A DNA stretch of 44,125 nt, from positions 1 through 44,125 of the forward strand of contig JAKBLM010000035.1 of NCBI GenBank assembly GCA_021832085.1, read 5' to 3'. Made by a program: the position numbers and the translations under genes. This stretch comes from Acidobacteriota bacterium (GTDB taxonomy: Bacteria > Acidobacteriota > Terriglobia > Acidiferrales > UBA7541). The notes beneath the pieces are model-generated. The model was not told the origin of the DNA and made no database searches. It saw nothing but the letters and a program-made list of their open reading frames with translations. Positions 19,770 to 29,550 of the stretch are shown here, piece after piece. Each line of letters begins with the position of its first letter. Position 1 is the first letter of the stretch.

Positions 19770-20846
19770 TCAGAGGATCTGGATGTTGGGTGCCTGGCCA
19801 CCGAGGTTGACCACCGAAACCCGCGCGGCCACCTGGCGCGCCATGGCAAACAGGCTCTTGGCGCCTGGGAAATCCTCGCCAAACGCCGTTGCCGGCTTGC
19901 CCGTATCGCCCCCGACTCGAATCTGCGGCTCGATTTCGATTTCGCCGAGGAACGGCACGCCAAACATCTCGGCCATCCGGCGCCCTTCGCCGTAGCCGAA
20001 AACGTCCACGCGCTTCGAGCAATGCGGGCACATGAGGTAGCTCATGTTCTCGACCACCCCGAGGATCTCCACGTTCACCTGCCGGAACATCTCGACCGCT
20101 TTGCGCACGTCAGCCAGCGAAACTGCCGACGGCGTGGTCACAATCACCGCGCCCGTAAGCGGCACCGACTGCACCAGCGACAGCGCCACGTCGCCTGTGC
20201 CTGGCGGCAGGTCGATCACCAGGTAATCCAGCTCGCCCCAGCGCACGCTGCGCAGAAACTGCTGCAACACGCTGTGGAGCATCGGCCCGCGCCAGATCAG
20301 TGGCCGGTCGCCGGGATTGAGCAGCCCCATCGAGATCATTTTCACGCCATAAGCTTCGACCGGCAGGATCGTGCGTTCGTCGAGTGCTTTCGGCTCGGCC
20401 GTGGTCCCAAGCATCACCGGAACGTTCGGCCCGTAGACGTCGGCATCGAGCAGCCCCACGCTCGAGCCCATGCGCGCGAGCGCGATCGACAGGTTCACCG
20501 CAACAGTCGTCTTCCCTACCCCGCCCTTGCCGCTGGCGACCGCGACCAGGTTCTTCACGCCGGGCAGCGAAGCCTTGTCGGCCACAGCGCGGCCCGCGGC
20601 GACCTTGGAATCGAAATGCAGCTTCACTTCGCGCACGCCGACCGGCGCCAGCGCCTGTCGGATGTCGCGCTCGATCGACTCACGCAGCGGGCAGGCGGGC
20701 GTGGTGAGCGTGACGACCAGCGAAGCCACGCCGTCGCGCAAATCGCCCAGCTTCACCATGCCGAGCGAGACAAGGTCCTTGTGCAGCTCGGGGTCTTGCA
20801 CGGTGCGCAGCGCTTCGATCACGGCTTCGCGAGTAGGTTCGGGCAT
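19770..20846 (-). CDS. Mrp/NBP35-type P-loop ATPase, Fe-S cluster carrier
   Basis: Mrp (ApbC) proteins bind and transfer Fe-S clusters to apoproteins. The N-terminal MIP18-like domain (about 1-85, with TVQDPELHKDLVSLGMV) is followed by a deviant Walker A, SGKGGVGKTTVAVNLS, and LLDADVYGPNVPVMLG. The cluster-ligating CXXC motif occurs as YLMCPHCSKR. At 358 residues the length is typical. I begin at ATG 20846, preceded by AAAGGA; the longer frame to 20900 runs into an unrelated repeat-like segment. The GH5 gene lies downstream with no obvious functional link. Confidence 0.95.
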   Translation of the reverse strand: MPEPTREAVIEALRTVQDPELHKDLVSLGMVKLGDLRDGVASLVVTLTTPACPLRESIERDIRQALAPVGVREVKLHFDSKVAAGRAVADKASLPGVKNLVAVASGKGGVGKTTVAVNLSIALARMGSSVGLLDADVYGPNVPVMLGTTAEPKALDERTILPVEAYGVKMISMGLLNPGDRPLIWRGPMLHSVLQQFLRSVRWGELDYLVIDLPPGTGDVALSLVQSVPLTGAVIVTTPSAVSLADVRKAVEMFRQVNVEILGVVENMSYLMCPHCSKRVDVFGYGEGRRMAEMFGVPFLGEIEIEPQIRVGGDTGKPATAFGEDFPGAKSLFAMARQVAARVSVVNLGGQAPNIQIL

Positions 20847-21206
20847 TTTGTGGGAGTCCTTTCGCCGGGTAATGGGGACACAGTCATCCCGGAAAATCAA
20901 CTATTCGATCATAGACCCCGCCACAGGTACCGGCAAACCACCCCTCCCTTCTGCTGGCCAGCTGGTCCTTTCGGCGTTCTGGGACTCCGGCTTGGCCCCC
21001 GTCGTTTGCGGCGGCAAATGGGGATTTCCCGCTTCCCGTTGCGCGAATTTCCCTGCGGAACCGGCTGGGCACGAACCTGGGCCTCCGTAACTCCCACAAA
21101 AACAACAACCTGGCAAACAATCCGTCGCGGCACATGCCTTGCAATGAAAATCTCTGACGCCTGCCGCCCGTCCGGGTGAGGCAAGCCTTTGCCGCCGGAG
21201 TGAGAC
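20847..21206. other. Intergenic region between divergent mrp and uspA genes
   Basis: This 360-base stretch must contain the promoters of both divergent genes, but I see no convincing -35/-10 pair. It includes the phrase AATGGGGACACAGTC near 20869. A short GGCAA/TTGCC hairpin lies close to the UspA start. No gene is supported. Confidence 0.5.
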
Positions 21207-21644
21207 ATGAAAATTCTGCTCGCAATTGACGATTCCAGGTTCTCCGAGGAAGCCACGCAGGCCGTGATCCGACAATTCAAGCCGGAAGAAACCGAAGTCC
21301 GTGTTCTCCACGTGGTCGAGCCCATTTCCTTCACCCCTCCGCCGCAAATGGCGCCGCAGTACTACCCCGAATTGAAGGAGCAGGTGCAGGAGGGTGAGAA
21401 ACTGGTGGCGGCCGCGGCGAAAAAACTGCGCGAAGCAGGCTTCACGGTTGCAACAGGGGTCGAACGCGGCGAGGCTCGGGGCGCGATCGTGGACCGGGCA
21501 ACAGCCTGGCCGGCTGACGCAATCGTGGTCGGCTCGCATGGCAAAAAAGGGCTGACGCGCTTCCTGCTCGGGAGTGTTTCAGAGGCAGTCGCCCGGCACG
21601 CGCCGTGCTCGGTGATCATCGTTCGGCTTCCCGAAGAGCACTGA
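21207..21644 (+). CDS. Universal stress protein, UspA family
   Basis: A 145-residue single-domain UspA protein. The N-terminal strand [16 protein letters not shown] is typical, and the ATP-binding signature G2xG9xG(S/T) is present in [20 protein letters not shown]. This points to the ATP-binding subgroup rather than the UspA type that does not bind nucleotide. A GGAG ribosome site precedes ATG 21207. UspA proteins are usually induced by starvation or stress; no operator can be seen here. Confidence 0.93.
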   Translation: MKILLAIDDSRFSEEATQAVIRQFKPEETEVRVLHVVEPISFTPPPQMAPQYYPELKEQVQEGEKLVAAAAKKLREAGFTVATGVERGEARGAIVDRATAWPADAIVVGSHGKKGLTRFLLGSVSEAVARHAPCSVIIVRLPEEH

Positions 21645-21650
21645 AGCTTT

Positions 21651-21682
21651 CTCTATTCCTGTCCCCCTCTATTCCTGTCCCC
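21651..21682 (+). repeat. Tandem 16-bp direct repeat
   Basis: CTCTATTCCTGTCCCC is repeated twice without a gap just after the uspA stop codon. Its origin is unknown. Confidence 0.8.
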
Positions 21683-21771
21683 CAGACGCCGGGATCGCGG
21701 GCGCCAGACGTGCAATCTAGAAAACTCCACCAACAAACGCGGTACTACTACCGGGACCGGCTGGCCTAAAA

Positions 21772-21831
21772 TGCCGGTGCAGCAAAGGTTTGGCGTGCGC
21801 CTCCTGCGGACGGGGCACGCACAAGCCGGCA
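21772..21831 (+). other. Nested inverted repeats upstream of the J-domain gene
   Basis: TGCCGG (21772-21777) pairs with CCGGCA (21826-21831), enclosing GCGTGC (21793-21798) paired with GCACGC (21815-21820). This would fold as a two-tier stem in the 5' region of the following gene. A TAAAAT box touches its 5' edge. Function is not known. Confidence 0.35.
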
Positions 21832-21853
21832 TGTCAGGATCTTTTCAAAAGCC

Positions 21854-22903
21854 GTGTCCCCCAAGTCAGGTGGGGAAGCATCCGTGCCGACTGAGATTTC
21901 AGCCCGGCGCCGCCCGCGCCGGAAGAGTCGTGGTTTGCCGCGGCTGAAGAAGGGTCGCCGCGCAAAATCGTTATGCTCCCGTGCGTCCGCGCGCCGCATC
22001 TCTGTGCGCGCGACAGGCAGCGTGGCAGAGAAAGAACGGGAATCGCAGATCGTTCTGCATGCGGCGCGCCCGGCTTTGTCCGGCGCTCAGTCTGCGGTAG
22101 ATGAGCAGGATTCGCCCATCGCAGCCGAGACCGGCGCCACGCCCGCGCGCCGAACCCCTGAGGAAAAGGAACTGAGCCGGAAGCACGCGCAACTCCGGGT
22201 GCTCGAAGCCGAGTTGGCCCGCCGGGAGCTGCAACTCGCCAATCTCCGCGCTGACGTGCTGCTCTTCGAGGAACGATATATCCGCAAAATCGGCGTTCGT
22301 TGGGCCCGGCTCGATGAAATCGAGGCTATCATCGCCGAGGCGGAAGCGCGCCGCCAGCCCGGCAATCCGGCGGCGCGGCAGGCGGCCGACCGTGCCAGGG
22401 AGCGGGCCGAGCGCTCCCGCACCGCGGTACTGCGCCAAACTTCAGCGAATGGGTTCGATCCGCCCGAGGCGCTCAAGCGTCTCTATCGCGCCGTCGCCCG
22501 CCGGGTTCACCCGGATTTCGGGGAAGACCCGCTCGACCGCCAGGTACGCGAGCGCCTGATGGCGCATGCCAATCGTGCTTACGAACGCTCTGACGAGCGG
22601 CGCCTGCGCGGCATCCTCGCCGAATACGAGTTCGGACCGGAGGCCGTTCGCGGCGAAGGGACACCGCTTGAACTGGTGCGCGTGATCCGCAAGATCGCCC
22701 TGGTCCGCGGACGGCTGACGGAAATCGAGCAGGAAACCGAGCAGACGCGCAACTCGGACCTGTACCGCTTCAAAACGCGCGCCGAAGCGGCCGCCCGGCA
22801 GGGCCGCGACCTCTTCGCCGAGGTCGCTGCCGCCGTCACCGCCAGAATCGCCAGCGCTCGCCAGAAATTGAGAGGCGTCTTGGCCGCGGCATCTTCCCCC
22901 TAA
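21854..22903 (+). CDS. J-domain protein with N-terminal basic tail and coiled coil
   Basis: A 349-residue protein that would stimulate an Hsp70 partner if the J domain is active. The J domain spans roughly 200-255, with helix LKRLYRAVARRVHPD and the invariant HPD at 219-221, then a helix ending ANRAYERSDERR. Residues 10-60 are very basic (many Arg and Lys). Residues 103-190 form a charged, coiled-coil-like stretch (EEKELSRKHAQLRVLEAELA). No Gly/Phe region or zinc fingers of classic DnaJ occur. GTG 21854 is the upstream start; GTG 22022 (residue 57) would remove the basic tail and is a real alternative. secA follows after 156 bases with its own promoter. Partner and substrate are unknown. Confidence 0.75.
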   Translation: MSPKSGGEASVPTEISARRRPRRKSRGLPRLKKGRRAKSLCSRASARRISVRATGSVAEKERESQIVLHAARPALSGAQSAVDEQDSPIAAETGATPARRTPEEKELSRKHAQLRVLEAELARRELQLANLRADVLLFEERYIRKIGVRWARLDEIEAIIAEAEARRQPGNPAARQAADRARERAERSRTAVLRQTSANGFDPPEALKRLYRAVARRVHPDFGEDPLDRQVRERLMAHANRAYERSDERRLRGILAEYEFGPEAVRGEGTPLELVRVIRKIALVRGRLTEIEQETEQTRNSDLYRFKTRAEAAARQGRDLFAEVAAAVTARIASARQKLRGVLAAASSP

Positions 22904-22941
22904 GCCAGCTGCGCCGTCGGCAACGGCGCGCAGAGTCGCCT

Positions 22942-22970
22942 TTGCACGTCGTTCCCGGGCAGGGTAAAAT
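22942..22970 (+). promoter_or_regulatory. Sigma70-like promoter for secA
   Basis: TTGCAC (22942-22947) and TAAAAT (22965-22970) are separated by exactly 17 bases, and lie 90 bases before the secA start. This is the clearest promoter in the window. Confidence 0.6.
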
Positions 22971-23059
22971 TTATTTGTGGTTTTGAGCCTTCCGGGAAAC
23001 GCCCTGCCGCTTCAAAAACCTGGCATTCGCGTCCCGTCACGGGGTAAATATAAGGACAT

Positions 23060-25900
<2,841 letters not shown>

Positions 25901-25910
25901 GGACCTCCTT

Positions 25911-26846
25911 GTGAGCGAGTCGGGCGAAGCAACGGACGGCCTTACCGCTCTGGCGGAGGTGCACGCTGAAGATTTCTCCAGCCGCAACGCCCGCGCCGCC
26001 TGGTGTGTCGGCCAGCTCGAGCGCGGCAACGTGCTGCTCTTCTCCCCCTCCGAGTTCTCGCTGCCGGCCGCCGACCGCGAGTTCCTGCTCGCTCAGCAGC
26101 AAAGCTCTGCCATCTATCACAAGAACATCGCCTACCGCCCCGGCCCCGACCGCCTCACCGGCTTACAGACGCCCCGGCGCGAGGATGCCGAGCGCCTGCG
26201 GGGAATCCTGAGTGACTTTTCCCGCGAAGCCACCCGCTTCGTTCGCGAGACGCTCGCGCCCTACGGTGATGGGATCCGCCTCGATTTCGCCAGTTTTCGC
26301 CCAATCGAGGAGCGCGGCCGTCCGAACCGCACCCGTGCCCGCAACGACCTGCTCCATACGGATGCTTTTCCCACCCGCCCGACCGGCGGTGACCGCATCC
26401 TGCGCTTTTTCGTGAACCTGAATCCGTCGGTGCCGCGCGTCTGGATCACTTCGGAGACCTTCGGCCCGCTCGCCGAGCGCTACGGCCGCGCCGCCGGCCT
26501 CGACGCCGTTGCCCGCGCCGCGCGCTCGCCCCTGGGACATGCCGGTCGCCGTCTGTGCCGCTCGCTCGGTCTCACCGTGCGCTCGCCCTACGACCGCTTC
26601 ATGATGGGATTCCACAATTGGCTCAAGGAAAACGACGAATTCCAGCGCACTTGCGTGAAGTCGCGTTGGGAATTCGCGCCGGGTGCCGTCTGGATGGTTT
26701 ACACCGACATGGTGAGCCACGCGGTGCGCAGCGGCCAATTTGCCCTCGAGCAGACGTTCCTCGTCTCGCGTGGCGCCATGTGGCAGCCGGCGCTCTCCCC
26801 TGCGGGTGTTCTCGAGCGCTTGTGCGGCTGTCCGGTTACCGACTGA
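25911..26846 (+). CDS. Kdo hydroxylase-like Fe(II)/2-oxoglutarate dioxygenase (KdoO family)
   Basis: KdoO enzymes hydroxylate the Kdo sugar of lipopolysaccharide to Ko, changing the inner core. The 311-residue protein has the facial-triad pattern H149-X-D151 in LLHTDAFPTRP and the distal H270 in DMVSHAVRSGQFALEQTF, with R273 placed to bind the 2-oxoglutarate carboxylate. ILRFFVNLNP and W-rich segments between are as I recall for the family. The start is GTG 25911, ten bases after the secA stop, with GAGG just upstream, so translation is probably coupled to secA. Kdo biosynthesis genes are not in the window, and the assignment rests on motif memory. Confidence 0.75.
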   Translation: MSESGEATDGLTALAEVHAEDFSSRNARAAWCVGQLERGNVLLFSPSEFSLPAADREFLLAQQQSSAIYHKNIAYRPGPDRLTGLQTPRREDAERLRGILSDFSREATRFVRETLAPYGDGIRLDFASFRPIEERGRPNRTRARNDLLHTDAFPTRPTGGDRILRFFVNLNPSVPRVWITSETFGPLAERYGRAAGLDAVARAARSPLGHAGRRLCRSLGLTVRSPYDRFMMGFHNWLKENDEFQRTCVKSRWEFAPGAVWMVYTDMVSHAVRSGQFALEQTFLVSRGAMWQPALSPAGVLERLCGCPVTD

Positions 26847-26856
26847 TTCGGGCGAT

Positions 26857-27059
26857 GCCCATCCGGTAGCCGCAAGTCCTTTGGACTGAAGGAAGCCTGA
26901 AACGCAGCAGGCTCGGCGAACGTCGGATATGCAGTGCCTGAAATCACGATCGTTCCGCTCTGCGCGCTGTATCGCAGCGGTCGTGCCGTGCTCCGCTGGT
27001 CAGCCCAGGCGCGGGTCGGGCCAAGACAGCGTTTCTTTGGTCGGACGCATCCTATGGGC
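26857..27059 (+). ncRNA. Candidate structured RNA between the KdoO-like and BON genes
   Basis: In the 253-base gap, GCCCAT (26857-26862) pairs with ATGGGC (27054-27059), enclosing hairpins AGTCC/GGACT (26875-26887), AGCCTG/CAGGCT (26894-26913) and CGCTG/CAGCG (26965-26979). This is about 203 bases of potentially folded RNA. I cannot match it to a known family. It may simply be a GC-rich leader of the following gene. Confidence 0.25.
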
Positions 27060-27099
27060 TCAGAGGGGTGCCGAGAAAGAGTCACCGGGAGGGGGCGCA

Positions 27100-28182
27100 A
27101 TGCGCCGGAAATCCGTTGGGGCAATGATGCTGTTTGCCATAGCGCTGCTGGGTGCCGGCTGCTCGCGTGCGCCGAGTGATAAGCAGATCTCGACCAACAT
27201 CAGGGCCCAGATGTTTTCCGATCCTGTCCTGAGGGGCTCGGCGCTTACCGTCGCCGTGAAAAACGGCGTCGTCACGCTTTCCGGGCAGGTCCCATCGGTC
27301 GCCGCTCGCTACGAGGCCTTCAAACTCGCGGCGCAAACCGCCGGCGTCAAGAAAGTCTACGACCACATGACCATCCGGCAGCTTCAACTGGGCAGTTTCT
27401 CTTCACCCAATCCGCCGCCTGCACCCGCTCACCTCGCCCCTCGGCCAAGACCTAGAGAGATTCGACCACGCCGCCCCGTTCATCAATCTGCTGCGCTGAC
27501 TCCGCCGCCGACGCAACTCCCGGCTTCCGCAACCCAAATGACTCCCGTGACGTCGGCTCCCGCCACCCCGGTTCCTTCGCTGGAGCCTGCGGCATCGTCG
27601 GCGCCGGCCGTTCGAATCACGCTGCCGCAGGGCACTCCGATCCGCATCCGCATGATCGACTCGATCAATTCCGCGGTTGATAGCACGGGCGACATCTTTC
27701 ACGCCTCGCTGGCCAGCCCGCTGGTGGTGAATCACAAAGTGATTGCGCCGGCGGGAACCAATATCTACCTGCGCCTGGTGGAAGCACGGACTGCCGGCCG
27801 TTTCAGGGGCCGAAGTGAGTTGCGCGTTGAGCTCTACCGGCTGATGCTCAACGGCCGTTCCTACCCGCTCATCAGCGACGATTACGTGGTGAAAGGCCCC
27901 AGCCGCACCAAGCGCAGCGCCCTTGCGATCATCGGCGGTGTGGCCGCCGGTGCGGCGATTGGTGCCTTGGCCGGCGGTGGCAAGGGCGCCGCGCTCGGCG
28001 CCGCGGCCGGTGGCGGCGGTGGCGCCGCCTACGAAGGCCTTACCAAGAGCAAGCAGGTGAAGATCCCGTCGGAAACGCTGCTCCATTTCAAGCTCGAGCA
28101 GCCGGTTTCCGTCTCCGTTCCCGCCAACCCGACGGCTGCCTCTCATTCTCCGGCAGCTTCCGCCCGAATTATCCGGCCGTAG
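27100..28182 (+). CDS. BON-domain lipoprotein with C-terminal glycine zipper
   Basis: A 360-residue envelope protein. The N-terminus is a lipoprotein signal with LLGAGC (Cys21). A BON domain follows (about 25-95: SDKQISTNIRAQ, GVVTLSGQVPSVAARYEA), a fold thought to bind membrane lipid. Residues 105-165 are Pro/Ala-rich, like a spacer through the periplasm. The C-terminal half has a beta-rich domain with the phrase QGTPIRIRMIDSINS and a glycine zipper (AIIGGVAAGAAIGALAGGG) that could insert into or pack on a membrane. GGGAGGGGG precedes ATG 27100; open frame further upstream lacks a signal. The precise role is unknown, perhaps in envelope integrity. Confidence 0.8.
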   Translation: MRRKSVGAMMLFAIALLGAGCSRAPSDKQISTNIRAQMFSDPVLRGSALTVAVKNGVVTLSGQVPSVAARYEAFKLAAQTAGVKKVYDHMTIRQLQLGSFSSPNPPPAPAHLAPRPRPREIRPRRPVHQSAALTPPPTQLPASATQMTPVTSAPATPVPSLEPAASSAPAVRITLPQGTPIRIRMIDSINSAVDSTGDIFHASLASPLVVNHKVIAPAGTNIYLRLVEARTAGRFRGRSELRVELYRLMLNGRSYPLISDDYVVKGPSRTKRSALAIIGGVAAGAAIGALAGGGKGAALGAAAGGGGGAAYEGLTKSKQVKIPSETLLHFKLEQPVSVSVPANPTAASHSPAASARIIRP

Positions 28183-28360
28183 TTCGCCTTTTCTTCCGCA
28201 ACCGCTTCGGCGCCAAGGTCTTAACACGCGAGGCGCGCCAGCTTATGCTGTAAACGGCTGCGAACGGCAATTTGACTCTCTTGCAGGCCCCGACTACCAT
28301 TTTTCTTTTCCCTGCCTTTCGGCGGCCCGACCGGTGCCGTGTCGGCAGAGTGCGAATCCG

Positions 28361-29548
28361 ATGAAAGCCGCGTATTTCGACTGTTTTTCGGGCATCAGTG
28401 GCGACATGGTGCTCGGTGCGCTCGTGGACGCCGGCGTCGAGCTCGGACGCCTGGAGGCCGAGCTGCGCCGCCTGCCCTTTTCCGGCTGGAAGCTTTCCGC
28501 AGAAAAGGTTCGCCGCGGAGCGATCAGCGCGACGAAGGTGAACGTCGAAGCCGCCGAGCAGCACCACCATCGCTCGCTCACCACGATACTGAAGATGATC
28601 GACGGTGCGGGGCTCGCGCCGCGCATTGCCGAACGCGCGAGGAAGATCTTCGAGCGGCTGGGCGCGGCGGAAGCGAAGGTCCACGACGTGCCCATCGACC
28701 AGGTGCATTTTCACGAAGTCGGCGCGGTTGACGCGATCATCGACATCACCGGAGCAGCCGTCGGCTTCGAGCTGCTCGGCATCGAGGTCTTTTCCACCTC
28801 GCCGCTCAATCTTGGCGGCGGGCGCGTCGAGACGGCACACGGCACGCTGCCCGTGCCCGCCCCGGCCACGGCGGAACTGGTGCGCGGGCTGGCCTGCTAT
28901 TCGAGCGGCATCGAACGGGAGCTGGTGACGCCAACCGGCGCGGCCATCGTTTCGACGCTGGCCACCGCTTCCGGCGCGATGCCGCCGATGACGGTGGAAG
29001 CACTCGGCTGGGGCGCCGGCACGGCCGATCTCGCCGAGCAGCCCAACGTACTCCGGCTCTTCGTCGGCGAGCGCGCCGCCGAGGCGGAGCGCTGGAACCA
29101 GATGGTGGCCGTGATCGAAGCGAACGTCGACGACATGAATCCGCAGCTTTACGGCTACTTCGCCGAGCGCGCCTTCGAGGCCGGGGCGCTCGACGTCTTT
29201 TCGACGCCGGCGCAGATGAAGAAGAACCGCCCCGGCCTATTGCTCACCGTGCTCGCCCCGCCCGAATCCGCCGAACGGTTGGCCGCCCTGCTGCTCCAGG
29301 AAACGACCACGCTCGGCGTCCGCATCAGCGAAGCACGCCGGCGCTGTCTGGAACGCGATTGGGCAACGGTCGAAACCGCCTACGGCCCGGTGCGCATCAA
29401 GCTGGGCCGTGAAGCCGGCCGGGTGGTCAACGCCGCGCCGGAATACGAGGATTGTCGCCGCATCGCCGCCGAGCGCGGTGTGCCGCTCAAGCAGGTCTTC
29501 GCGGAAGCGCTCTGGGCCTTCCGCTCACGGAAGGGCACGGAATCCTGA
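28361..29548 (+). CDS. larC: Nickel-pincer cofactor biosynthesis protein LarC
   Basis: LarC inserts nickel into the pyridinium bis-thiocarboxylate nucleotide to make the nickel-pincer cofactor of lactate racemase and related enzymes. The 395 residues open with the family signature AAYFDCFSGISGDMVLGALV, then VHFHEVGAVDAIIDITGAA, SPLNLGGGRVETAHG and the C-terminal EANVDDMNPQLYGYFAE. Here it is one frame, unlike the frameshift-encoded LarC of Lactobacillus plantarum. A His-rich run (EQHHHRS) may handle nickel. Neither larA, larB nor larE lies in the window. The metG start is two bases after the stop, so the two are probably co-translated. Confidence 0.93.
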   Translation: MKAAYFDCFSGISGDMVLGALVDAGVELGRLEAELRRLPFSGWKLSAEKVRRGAISATKVNVEAAEQHHHRSLTTILKMIDGAGLAPRIAERARKIFERLGAAEAKVHDVPIDQVHFHEVGAVDAIIDITGAAVGFELLGIEVFSTSPLNLGGGRVETAHGTLPVPAPATAELVRGLACYSSGIERELVTPTGAAIVSTLATASGAMPPMTVEALGWGAGTADLAEQPNVLRLFVGERAAEAERWNQMVAVIEANVDDMNPQLYGYFAERAFEAGALDVFSTPAQMKKNRPGLLLTVLAPPESAERLAALLLQETTTLGVRISEARRRCLERDWATVETAYGPVRIKLGREAGRVVNAAPEYEDCRRIAAERGVPLKQVFAEALWAFRSRKGTES

Positions 29549-29550
29549 TC

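Noticed and set aside
28182..28360. Nickel-responsive operator before larC
   Set aside because: No NikR-like or other inverted repeat of convincing length could be found.
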